The notes beneath the pieces were generated by a model. It saw only the letters and a list, made by a program, of their open reading frames with translations, did no database searches and was not told where the DNA came from. Positions 57,532-64,000 of a stretch of DNA of 64,000 bases are shown one piece after another; position 1 is the stretch's first letter, and the number at the start of each line of letters is the position of its first letter. Made by a program: the position numbers and the translations under genes. This DNA comes from SCGC-AG-212-J23 sp036406675. GTDB taxonomy: Bacteria; Pseudomonadota; Gammaproteobacteria; Burkholderiales; SG8-39. Location: assembly GCA_036406675.1 (NCBI GenBank), contig DASXAO010000084.1, positions 72,594 through 136,593 on the forward strand, in the 5' to 3' direction.

Positions 57532-57966
57532 TCACTGGCGGTTGAGCTCGAGGACCCAGGTGGACACGAGCTTGTCCTCCTCCAGCAGGCTGCCGCGCAC
57601 GCTGTAGCGGGCGCGGTCGCGCCGCAGGAGCGACTCGAAGCCGCGGTAGCGGCCCGAGGGGCTCGCGTAGAAGGAGAGGATCGAGTCGCCGACGATGACG
57701 AAGCGCCCGCGCAGCGCGCCGATCGCCGGGTTGAGCGCGATCCAGTGCGTGGAGCGCGCCCCGGGCGTGAACGGCACGATCTCGTAGCGGTTGTGCTGCA
57801 CTCGCGCCGGGTCGCCGCGCAGGCGCTGCACCGCCTCGAAGAGCCAGCGGTTCGGCTCGTGGCGCACCGTGGTCTCGCCCGAGAGGGCGAACTTGGTGCC
57901 GGCGGCATCCGTATATTCGCCCTCGGCGCGCCAGCTTGCCTCCTCGAAGAGAAAGCTGTGGTTTAC
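57532..57966 (-). CDS. Hypothetical lipocalin-like protein, GTA at the start site
   Basis: A 144-codon frame reading VNHSFLFEEASWRAEGEY, TVRHEPNRWLFEAVQRL, PFTPGARSTHWIALNP, GRFVIVGDSILSFYASPSGRYRG and a C-terminal KLVSTWVLELNRQ. Homologues I recall begin MNHSFLFE, so the first residue should be Met. Here it is GTA, in the sequence GTAA where the upstream gene's TAA stop overlaps it. There is no ATG, GTG or TTG nearby. Either GTA is used, or the start has been lost by mutation or is a sequence error. Confidence 0.6.
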   Translation of the reverse strand, partial: VNHSFLFEEASWRAEGEYTDAAGTKFALSGETTVRHEPNRWLFEAVQRLRGDPARVQHNRYEIVPFTPGARSTHWIALNPAIGALRGRFVIVGDSILSFYASPSGRYRGFESLLRRDRARYSVRGSLLEEDKLVSTWVLELNRQ

Positions 57967-58307
57967 CCGTGCACCTTGACTGAATCGGCTGGCGCCTGCG
58001 ACCGCTCGTCCATGGTGTAGTCGCGCACCACGCTCGCGATGCGCAGCCGGTACGACTCGAAGATGCCGCCGCGGCCCTTGGCCTGCGCTTCGCGATGGCG
58101 CTGCAGGTTGCGCCATTTCCGGACCGACTCCTCGTCGCGCCAGAACTGCAGCGAGACGAACTTGCCCTTGTTGGTGATGCTCTCGAAGCGCTCGAGCGAA
58201 ATGAAGCCGTCGGCCTTGTCGAGGTCTGCCTTGAGCGTGCCGACGAGCGCCATGTAGTCAGGGAACCGGCCCTCGGCCGGCGTGAATTCGAAGATGACGG
58301 CGATCAC
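57963..58307 (-). CDS. ABM-type (antibiotic biosynthesis monooxygenase-like) protein
   Basis: A 114-residue ferredoxin-like-fold protein: IAVIFEFTPAEGRFPDYMALVGTLKADLDKADGFISLERFES, then GKFVSLQFWRDEESVRKWRNLQRHREAQ. This is the ABM/heme-degrading-monooxygenase-like pattern, including the W-R-N and H residues. The GTG start at 58307 has GGAGG 5 nt before it. It is followed by the hypothetical gene with a 4-bp overlap. Confidence 0.82.
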   Translation of the reverse strand: MIAVIFEFTPAEGRFPDYMALVGTLKADLDKADGFISLERFESITNKGKFVSLQFWRDEESVRKWRNLQRHREAQAKGRGGIFESYRLRIASVVRDYTMDERSQAPADSVKVHG

Positions 58308-58340
58308 GGGAACCTCCGGTGCCGATGATACGATGCGCCG

Positions 58341-58985
58341 ATGCCAGAGGCGAACTCCCCGTGGCGGCGCATCGGCCGCATCTTTCTCACCGGGCTGCTG
58401 ACCGTGCTGCCCGTCGTCGCCACGATCTACTTCATGGTCTGGGTGCTCGCGATGCTGGAGCGCTTCTTCGGCAAGCAGATCATGCTGGTCATTCCGGACG
58501 AGTGGTACCGCACCGGGATGGGCCTCGTGGTGGCGATCGTGGTGGTATTCCTCGTCGGCGTGCTCATGCACGCGATCCTCTTCCGGCGCTTGTTCGCCCG
58601 GGCGGAGAAGCTCCTGCTCGATATCCCGCTGGTGCGCTCGGTGTACTCGGCCCTGCGCGACCTGCTCGGCCTGTTCGCCGAGCACAAGGACCCGTCGCTG
58701 CAGGTAGTGTCGCTCGAGCTGCCCGGCAGCCTGCGCGTGCTCGGCTTCATCACGCGCACCGACTTCAGCGACGCGCCGCCGGGCATCGCGCGCGCCGGTG
58801 AAGTGGCCGTGTACCTGCCGATGAGCTACCAGATCGGCGGCTACACCGTGTTCGTGCCGAGGAGCGCGTGCACGCCCGTGGAGATGTCGCGCGAGGAGGC
58901 GATGAAGTTCATCCTCACCGCCGGGCTGAAGAGCACTTCGCCGTCCGAAGCTGGGTCCCCGCCTTCGCGGGGACGACAAACTTGA
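58341..58985 (+). CDS. DUF502 family inner-membrane protein
   Basis: A 214-residue protein with two transmembrane segments (about 12-35 and 50-76), and the family motifs GLLTVLPVVATIYFM, DIPLVRSVYSALRDLLGLF, VSLELPGSLRVLGFITRT and MSYQIGGYTVFVPRSACTPVEMSREEAMKFILTAGL. The last residues (GSPPSRGRQT) are encoded by a family B repeat and are not conserved. It is a paralogue of the gene at 10676-11275. Function unknown. Confidence 0.88.
   Translation: MPEANSPWRRIGRIFLTGLLTVLPVVATIYFMVWVLAMLERFFGKQIMLVIPDEWYRTGMGLVVAIVVVFLVGVLMHAILFRRLFARAEKLLLDIPLVRSVYSALRDLLGLFAEHKDPSLQVVSLELPGSLRVLGFITRTDFSDAPPGIARAGEVAVYLPMSYQIGGYTVFVPRSACTPVEMSREEAMKFILTAGLKSTSPSEAGSPPSRGRQT
58951..58979. repeat. Family B repeat inside a DUF502 gene
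   Basis: CTGGGTCCCCGCCTTCGCGG plus GGACGACAA: arms GTCCCCGC and GCGGGGAC around a TTC loop. It is read as the C-terminal residues of the DUF502 protein. A second partial unit (ATTCGCGGGGACGGCAAC) follows at 58985-59002. Confidence 0.88.
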
Positions 58986-59001
58986 TTCGCGGGGACGGCA
59001 A

Positions 59002-60048
59002 CTAGACCGGGCGCCGCCCCTCGTAGGCGTCGCGCAGCAGGCGCAGCACCGGTTCGTACTCCACCTTGCGCGGATTGGGATAAGGCGCTTCCGCGGCGAT
59101 GCGCGCGGCGCGCTCGAGATCGGCTTCCTTCATGCCGATATCGGCCAGCCGCATAGGAATTCCAAGATTGCCTTCCAGCTCGTAAAGACCGAGCGCCGCA
59201 TCGCTCTTGCCGATTGCTTTGGAGATCCGTGCCATGGCCTCCGGGGCGGCCTCGCGGTTGTAGCGCAGGGCGTGCGGGAGCACGATCGAATGGGTCTCGG
59301 CGTGCGGCAAACCGAACCCGCCGAGAACGTGGCAGAGCTTGTGGTGAAGCGCGACGCTTGTCGTGCTGATGGTCATGCCGGCAAGCCATGCCCCGTACAG
59401 CGCCTCGCCTCTGCCCTTAAGGTCCTTCGGACGCAAAGTGATTTGTGGGAGAGCAGAGGAAAGCGCGCGAATCCCCTCCTCGGCCATCAGGGAGACGATC
59501 GGGTTGCCGTCGTGCGCGTAGAGCGCCTCCGCGCAGTGGGCGATGGCGTTCATGCCGCTCGCCGCGGACACCGCGGCCGGCAGGTCGAGGGTGAGCTCGG
59601 GATCGTAGATCACCGCCTTCGGCAGCACCTTGGGGTCGCGACCGGTTTTCTTGGCGCCCCCTTCGCTGACGCCCCAGATGGTGGTCATCTCGGAACCCGA
59701 ATAGGTCGTCGGTACCGCGACAACGGGTAACGAGGAGGAAAGCGCGATCGCCTTGCCGAAGCCGATGGTCGAGCCGCCGCCGACCGTGACGCAGCAGTCG
59801 GCGTCCGCCTTCCTGGCTTCTTCCCGGGCGGCCTCCACCACTGCGAGGGGCGTGTGCATGACGGCCCGGTCGAAGACGCCGGCGACCGAAAGTCCCCGGG
59901 CGAGGCTGCGCACCATCTGCGCCCGGCCCGGCGTGGAGATGAGAAGCACCCGGCGGGCACCGAGGCGCTCGACCTCGGCGGCGAGGCTGCGGATCGCCCC
60001 TACGCCGAACACCACTCGCGTCGGCAGCGATACGTAGGTGAAATTCAT
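59002..60048 (-). CDS. Maleylacetate-reductase-like iron-containing alcohol dehydrogenase
   Basis: A 348-residue enzyme. Conserved elements match maleylacetate reductases: GGGSTIGFGKAIAL, PTTYSGSEMTTIWGVSEGG, KKTGRDPKVLPKAVIYDPELTLDLP, SAASGMNAIAHCAEALYA and HHKLCHVLGGFGLPHAETHS. The enzyme would reduce maleylacetate to 3-oxoadipate in hydroxyquinol or chloroaromatic degradation. No hydroxyquinol dioxygenase is present nearby, so the exact substrate is uncertain. It is divergent from the LDH2-type gene. Confidence 0.85.
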   Translation of the reverse strand: MNFTYVSLPTRVVFGVGAIRSLAAEVERLGARRVLLISTPGRAQMVRSLARGLSVAGVFDRAVMHTPLAVVEAAREEARKADADCCVTVGGGSTIGFGKAIALSSSLPVVAVPTTYSGSEMTTIWGVSEGGAKKTGRDPKVLPKAVIYDPELTLDLPAAVSAASGMNAIAHCAEALYAHDGNPIVSLMAEEGIRALSSALPQITLRPKDLKGRGEALYGAWLAGMTISTTSVALHHKLCHVLGGFGLPHAETHSIVLPHALRYNREAAPEAMARISKAIGKSDAALGLYELEGNLGIPMRLADIGMKEADLERAARIAAEAPYPNPRKVEYEPVLRLLRDAYEGRRPV

Positions 60049-60076
60049 GCCGCGCCGAGTGTACCCTAGCGCCGAT

Positions 60077-61060
60077 ATGAATCTGGAGACGCCCGTCGGG
60101 ATGTCGCTCAGCGCGACACGCACCGACTCGCTGAAGGGCTTCGTCGCCGAGATCTTCACCCGGCTGGGCGTCCCGCACGAGGCCGCGCGCCTCACCGCGG
60201 CGGCGCTCGTCGCGGCCGACGTCGAGGGCCTGTCGTCGCACGGAGTGGCGCTCGTGCCGACCTACGTCGAGCGCATGCTCGCCGGCTCGGTCTCCCCGGA
60301 AACCGAGCCGACGGTGATGCACGACGCCGGCTCGGCGATCGTGCTCGACGCCTGCCACATTCTCGGGCCGCTGAGCTCCGACTGGACGCTGCCGATGGTG
60401 AGCGAGCGCGCGCGCGAGCACGGCCTCGCGTGCATCACGGTGCGCAACGGTTCCCACTTTGGCAACGCGGCGTTCTGGGCGCGGCAGATCGCCGAGGGTG
60501 GCCTGATCGGCATCGTGATGTGCAACAGCCATCCCTCCAAGGCCCCGCCGGGCGGCGTCGAGCGCCTTACCGGCGCGAACTCGCTGGCGATCGCGCTTCC
60601 GTCCACCGATGCCCAGCCGTTCGTGGTCGACCTCGACGTCGGCGGCGTCCCGTCCGATCCGGCCGCGGCGATCGCGGCGATGCTCGTTCCCGGCGCGGCC
60701 GCCAAAGGGTTCGGGCTCGCCGCGGCGGTCGACCTGATGTGCGGCGGGCTCTCGGGCGGCGCGCTCGGGCCGGAGGTCGGAGCGTTCGACGGCGATCCGG
60801 CGCAGCCCTACGGCTGCGCCCACCTTTTCATGGCGATCGACCCGGCGCGCTTCGCCATCGCCGGGCTCGCCGAGCGCGTCGCGCGCTTCGCCGACCGCGT
60901 GCGCGGCTCGCGCCGCGCCCATGGCGTCGCGCGCATCTACGCCCCGGGCGACCGCGCGCGCGCACGCCTCGCCGACAGCGACGAATGCCAGCTCGCGCCC
61001 GAGCTGCTCGCGAGGCTCAAGGAGTGTGGCGCGAAAGTCGGCGTGGAGGCGGCGCTCTGA
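60077..61060 (+). CDS. Malate/L-lactate dehydrogenase (LDH2/Ldh_2 family)
   Basis: A 327-residue NAD(P)H-dependent oxidoreductase of the LDH2/MDG group. Signatures are ADVEGLSSHGVALVPTYVERM, NGSHFGNAAFWARQIAEGGLIGIVMCNSHPSKAPPGG and AAKGFGLAAAVDLM. Members reduce 2-oxo acids or imines (ureidoglycolate, delta-1-piperideine-2-carboxylate). It is divergent from the maleylacetate-reductase-like gene and overlaps RidA by 1 bp (TGATG). Confidence 0.85.
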   Translation: MNLETPVGMSLSATRTDSLKGFVAEIFTRLGVPHEAARLTAAALVAADVEGLSSHGVALVPTYVERMLAGSVSPETEPTVMHDAGSAIVLDACHILGPLSSDWTLPMVSERAREHGLACITVRNGSHFGNAAFWARQIAEGGLIGIVMCNSHPSKAPPGGVERLTGANSLAIALPSTDAQPFVVDLDVGGVPSDPAAAIAAMLVPGAAAKGFGLAAAVDLMCGGLSGGALGPEVGAFDGDPAQPYGCAHLFMAIDPARFAIAGLAERVARFADRVRGSRRAHGVARIYAPGDRARARLADSDECQLAPELLARLKECGAKVGVEAAL

Positions 61061-61455
61061 TGGCCAGGCGCGAGATCCGCAGCGCGAAGCTGCGCACCCC
61101 GAGCGGGCACTTCTCGCAGGCGATCGCGGTCGAGGCGAAGGGCACGATCGTCTTCCTCTCCGGCATGACCGCACGGCGTGCCGACGGCACCATCGCCGGC
61201 GTCGGCGACATCGAGGCGCAGACCCGCCAGGTGTGCGAGAACCTGAAGAGCGCGGTCGAGGCCGCGGGCGGCAGCCTCGACGACGTCTGCCGCGTCGACG
61301 TGTTCGTGCGCAACATCGAGCACTTCGAGGCGATCCACAAGGTGCGCCGCGAATACTTCAAGGCGCCCGCGCCGGCTTCCACGATGGTGGAGGTCACGAA
61401 GATGGTCCATCCCGATTACCTCATCGAGATCAACGCAATTGCCGTTCTCCCCTAA
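61060..61455 (+). CDS. RidA-family (YjgF) protein
   Basis: A 131-residue cytosolic protein. GTIVFLSGMTARRADGTI, IEAQTRQVCENLKSAVEAAGGSLDDVCRVDVFVRNIEHFEAIHKVRREYF and a C-terminal IEINAIAVLP. The usual Arg-x-x-x-Val-Glu end of RidA (imine deaminase) is altered. It may act on an enamine or imine intermediate made by its neighbours. It overlaps the LDH2-type gene by 1 bp. Confidence 0.85.
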   Translation: MARREIRSAKLRTPSGHFSQAIAVEAKGTIVFLSGMTARRADGTIAGVGDIEAQTRQVCENLKSAVEAAGGSLDDVCRVDVFVRNIEHFEAIHKVRREYFKAPAPASTMVEVTKMVHPDYLIEINAIAVLP

Positions 61456-61459
61456 ACCA

Positions 61460-61493
61460 GGGAAAAAACAGGGGACGTCCCTATTTGTTTCCC
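61460..61493. repeat. Family A repeat (GGGGACGTCCC type)
   Basis: GGGAAAAAACAGGGGACGTC, then CCTATTTGTTTCCC: the core GGGACGTCCC is a palindrome, and the outer GGGAAA/TTTCCC also pair. It lies between RidA and the VOC gene. Confidence 0.78.
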
Positions 61494-61506
61494 TGTTCAT
61501 TCTTGT

Positions 61507-62067
61507 ATGCCAGCCCCGGCGCTGAGCTTCAGCCACGTCGGTATCTTCGTGCGCGACATCGAGCGCATGGCCGAGTTCTATTCGCGCCTTCTCGGCTTCG
61601 CCGTCAGCGACCGTGGACAGATGGGCAACACCAAATTCGCCTTCCTCACACGCGATGAACGCGAGCACCACCAGATCGTGATGGCGACCGGGCGCCCGGA
61701 CAACCTCGCTTTCAACGCGATCAACCAGATCTCGTTCCGCATGGGCGACTTCGCCGGGCTGCGCGAGATGTACCGCGCGGTCCAGGCCGAGAGCGGCGTG
61801 ACCGAGATCGCGCCGGTATCGCACGGGAATGCCCTCTCGGTGTACTTCCGCGACCCGGAAGGCAACCGGATCGAGCTCTTCGTCGACACGCCTTGGTACG
61901 TCGAGCAGCCGCTGCGCATCCCCATGGACATGTCGCTTCCCGATGCCGAGCTCTGGGAATGGGCGCACGACACGGCACGCAAGCTCCCCGGCTACAAGCC
62001 GGTCGAGGAATGGCGCGCCGATCTCGCGGCTAGAATTGGCAAGTCCTCCACCGGGAGCCCCTCATGA
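61507..62067 (+). CDS. VOC-family metalloenzyme (extradiol-dioxygenase-like)
   Basis: A 186-residue protein with SFSHVGIFVRDIERMAEFYSRLLGF at the start. Candidate metal ligands are His10 (SHVG), the His in EREHHQIVM and the Glu in PEGNRIELFVD. The HHE-type arrangement and the DPEGNRIELFVDTPW ending are as in type I extradiol dioxygenases and glyoxalases. The product is possibly a ring-cleavage product for the FAH protein. It overlaps the FAH gene by 4 bp (ATGA). Confidence 0.82.
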   Translation: MPAPALSFSHVGIFVRDIERMAEFYSRLLGFAVSDRGQMGNTKFAFLTRDEREHHQIVMATGRPDNLAFNAINQISFRMGDFAGLREMYRAVQAESGVTEIAPVSHGNALSVYFRDPEGNRIELFVDTPWYVEQPLRIPMDMSLPDAELWEWAHDTARKLPGYKPVEEWRADLAARIGKSSTGSPS

Positions 62068-62909
62068 AACTCGCCAGCTACCAGACCGCGCAAGGCGCGA
62101 GCTACGGCATCGTCACCGCCAAGGGCATCGTCGACCTCAAGCGCTACCTCGGCAACCAGTATCCGGACCTCAAGTCGCTCATCGCCGGCAACGCCCTCTC
62201 CCAGGCGGTGCAGTACGCCGGCGCCGCGCCGGATTACCAGGCTTCGGACGTGATCTGGCTGCCGGTGATTCCGAACCCGGACAAGATCGTGTGCGTCGGC
62301 CTCAACTACCAGGAGCACGTGGTCGAGACCGGCCGCGACAACACCGAGCAGCCGGCGATCTTCCTGCGCCTGCCGGAATCGCAGGTCGGGCACAAGCAGC
62401 CGATCGTGCGGCCGCGCGAATCGAAGAACCTCGACTTCGAGGCCGAGATCGCGGTGATCATCGGCAAAGAAGGCAGGAGAATCTCGCAGAAGGACGCGTG
62501 GTCGCACATCGCGGGATACAGCTGCTACAACGACGGCTCGGTGCGCGACTGGCAGCGCCACACCATCCAGTGGACCGCGGGCAAGAACTTCGCCCAGACC
62601 GGCGGCTTCGGGCCGTGGATGGTCACCGCCGACGAGATCCCTCCGGGGACCACGATGACGCTCTCGTGCCGCCTGAACGGCGAGCGCATGCAGCACGCGA
62701 GCACCGAGCAGATGATCTTCAGGATCCCGAAAATCATCGAGTACGTCTCGACCTGGACCACGCTCGTCCCGGGCGACGTCCTCGTCACCGGCACGCCCGG
62801 CGGCGTGGGCGCGCGCAGGAATCCGCCGATCTGGATGAAGCCCGGCGACAAGGTCGAGATCGAGATCGACAAGGTCGGCGTGCTCGAGAACTCGATCGCC
62901 GACGGCTAA
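62064..62909 (+). CDS. Fumarylacetoacetate hydrolase-family protein
   Basis: A 281-residue enzyme of the FAH family. VCVGLNYQEHVVETGR, the metal-binding block NLDFEAEIAVIIGKEGRR (Glu-x-Glu), IAGYSCYNDGSVRDWQ and GTPGGVGARRNPPIWMKPGDKVEIEI. Such enzymes cleave C-C bonds or decarboxylate beta-keto or hydroxymuconate acids. It overlaps the VOC gene. The active-site residues are well kept, so it should be active. Confidence 0.9.
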   Translation: MKLASYQTAQGASYGIVTAKGIVDLKRYLGNQYPDLKSLIAGNALSQAVQYAGAAPDYQASDVIWLPVIPNPDKIVCVGLNYQEHVVETGRDNTEQPAIFLRLPESQVGHKQPIVRPRESKNLDFEAEIAVIIGKEGRRISQKDAWSHIAGYSCYNDGSVRDWQRHTIQWTAGKNFAQTGGFGPWMVTADEIPPGTTMTLSCRLNGERMQHASTEQMIFRIPKIIEYVSTWTTLVPGDVLVTGTPGGVGARRNPPIWMKPGDKVEIEIDKVGVLENSIADG

Positions 62910-62925
62910 CCCGGAGAATCCCCCC

Positions 62926-63300
62926 ATGGCTGACAGCAAAGACACCATTCGCCTGCTCGAATCGCGGCGCTACCGCGCGATGTGCGAGGCCGATGCCAAG
63001 ACGCTCGAAGAGCTTCTCGGCGATTCGCTCGTCTACACGCACTCCTACGGCGGCGCCGATTCCAAGTCGAGCTACCTCGACGGCATCCGCTCGAAGAAGT
63101 GGGTCTACCAGGAGGTGGAGCGGCCGATCGAGGACATCCAGGTGCACGGCGACTGCGCGGTCGTCACCGGCCAGGTGCGGATCCAGCTCCTGTCGGGCGG
63201 CCAGCCGAAGAAGCTGAACAGCCGCTTCACCAACGTCTGGGTGAAGCGGCCGCAGGGCTGGCAGATGGTCGCCTGGCAGTCGACGCCGCTGCCTGCATGA
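62926..63300 (+). CDS. NTF2-like (DUF4440/SnoaL) protein
   Basis: A 124-residue NTF2-fold protein: IRLLESRRYRAMCEADAKTLEELLGDSLVYTHSYGGADSK, then IQVHGDCAVVTGQVRIQL and NSRFTNVWVKRPQGWQMVAWQSTPLP, the typical DUF4440 ending. It is 16 nt after FAH and overlaps the GntR gene by 4 bp. It may be an isomerase or ligand-binding partner in the pathway; no active residues are recognised. Confidence 0.82.
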   Translation: MADSKDTIRLLESRRYRAMCEADAKTLEELLGDSLVYTHSYGGADSKSSYLDGIRSKKWVYQEVERPIEDIQVHGDCAVVTGQVRIQLLSGGQPKKLNSRFTNVWVKRPQGWQMVAWQSTPLPA

Positions 63301-64000
63301 ACGATTCGAGGAAAAATCGGGGACGGACCCCGATTCTTTCCTCGTCGAAAAATCTCGCCGAGTCGGTCTACCGCGCGCTGAAGAGCGACATCTTCGAGTT
63401 CCGCCTGCTCCCCGGCACGCGCTTCTCGGAGAACGAGGTCGCCACGCGCACGCGCGTTTCGCGCACCCCGGTGCGCGAAGCGCTCTTCCGCCTCCAGCGC
63501 GAAGGCTACGTGCAGGTCCACGCCAAGAGCGGCTGGAGTGTGCGGACGCTCGACTTCGACCTCCTCGACCACCTCTACGACCTGCGCCTCGTCCTCGAGA
63601 GCGCGGCAGTGCAACGCCTTTGCACAACCCGCCCCGCGCCCTCGCTCGAAGCGCTGGCAAGAATCTGGCTGGTCGCGCCTCGCAGCCGCCTCACCGACGG
63701 CGCGCGCGTCGCCCGCCTGGACGAGGAATTCCACACCACGCTGGTCGAGGCCGCAGGCAATCCGGAGCTCGCGCGCGTGCACCACGCCATCACCGAGCGC
63801 ATCCGCATCGTGCGGCGCCTGGACTTCACCCATCCCGAGCGCGTCGTCTACACCTATCTCGAGCACGGCCAGATCCTGCGCGCCGTGCTCGCTCGCCGCT
63901 CGGCGCGCGCCGTGCAGCTATTGGAGCGTCACATCGAGGCCAGCAAGAACGAGGTGCACAAGATCAGCCTCCACCGGCTGCATCTCGCGCACCTCGATTC
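63297..64000 (+). CDS. GntR (FCD-type) regulator, partial
   Basis: The frame is open from ATG 63297 to the window edge (234 codons). After a short N-terminal tail, a winged HTH reads SKNLAESVYRALKSDIFEFRLLPGTRFSENEVATRTRVSRTPVREALFRLQREGYV, the GntR signature. A FCD-type ligand domain follows (LYDLRLVLESAAV, LDEEFHTTLVEAAGN, HHAITERIRIVRRL, EHGQILRAVLARRSARAV) with Asp and His metal residues. It likely controls the operon before it, with which it overlaps. A dispersed repeat is read as residues 5-15. Confidence 0.88.
   Translation, partial: MNDSRKNRGRTPILSSSKNLAESVYRALKSDIFEFRLLPGTRFSENEVATRTRVSRTPVREALFRLQREGYVQVHAKSGWSVRTLDFDLLDHLYDLRLVLESAAVQRLCTTRPAPSLEALARIWLVAPRSRLTDGARVARLDEEFHTTLVEAAGNPELARVHHAITERIRIVRRLDFTHPERVVYTYLEHGQILRAVLARRSARAVQLLERHIEASKNEVHKISLHRLHLAHLD
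63308..63343. repeat. Family A repeat (TCGGGGACGGACCCCGA type) in a GntR gene
   Basis: GAGGAAAAATCGGGG, ACGGA, CCCCGATTCTTTCCTC: an 8-bp perfect core stem with further pairing outside. It is coding: it gives RKNRGRTPILS in the N-terminal tail of the GntR regulator. Confidence 0.85.

Noticed and set aside
1..64000. CRISPR arrays, tRNA or rRNA genes, riboswitches
   Set aside because: No regularly spaced direct repeats, no cloverleaf-like stretches and no rRNA-like sequence were seen on either strand. Small RNA genes cannot be ruled out by eye.

Overview
The window is about 64 kb of high-GC DNA. It looks chromosomal and comes from a betaproteobacterium, most likely Burkholderiales or a close uncultured relative. 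The clearest pointer is six periplasmic Bug/TctC-type substrate-binding proteins, a family hugely expanded in that order. The organism looks like a metabolically versatile aerobic heterotroph. I see no rRNA, tRNA, CRISPR array, prophage, insertion sequence or transposase gene.

Layout. 1-6.3 kb: small envelope genes, a large XRE-AAA-TPR regulator, and a divergent cupin, methyltransferase and cysK run. 6.4-13.1 kb: envelope and housekeeping genes (MAPEG, OmpA, DUF748, DUF502, META lipoprotein, yqjD/E/K-like operon). 13.2-21.5 kb: hydrolase-Bug-CocE block, recQ, LapA-like protein, RidA, cupin, DinB and a small outer-membrane protein. 21.6-27.6 kb: ring-hydroxylating oxygenase alpha and beta, Bug, class II aldolase, amidase, NADP-binding oxidoreductase. 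27.6-31.1 kb: a decayed GFA gene, a diheme peroxidase, a Tex30-like hydrolase, a Tat-exported amidohydrolase. 31.2-37.1 kb: a coupled cupin-cupin-SMP30-SMP30-Bug operon, another Bug and a cytosine-deaminase-like protein. 37.2-47.9 kb: tandem PA2779 genes, hydrolases, a dehydrogenase, a diheme oxidoreductase, a LysR regulator and a racemase. 48.0-57.5 kb: a six-gene overlapping operon (two ThDP enzymes, gamma-glutamyltransferase, deacetylase, Bug, Gfo/Idh) with a divergent aldolase-Bug pair. 57.5-64 kb: small stress genes, DUF502, then a maleylacetate-reductase-like gene and an LDH2, RidA, VOC, FAH, NTF2, GntR run.

Genes that seem to work together. Most catabolic modules pair a periplasmic binding protein with one or two hydrolases, aldolases or dehydrogenases, usually joined by 1-8 bp overlaps that imply translational coupling. 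No tctA/tctB membrane permease genes are present, so the binding proteins must share a permease encoded elsewhere or act as sensors.

The most unusual layer is not a gene family. Two families of short palindromic dispersed repeats occupy many intergenic spaces and run into genes. They cover the stop codon of the CocE hydrolase, supply codons to a DUF502 protein and a GntR regulator, sit where a dioxygenase beta subunit should have its start, and lie exactly at the scar of a deleted GFA gene. Separately, a 59-bp stretch nearly identical to the inside of the CocE gene supplies the start of recQ. One operon junction reads GTAA where GTGA would be expected, so a single base change seems to have destroyed a start codon while preserving the overlapping stop.
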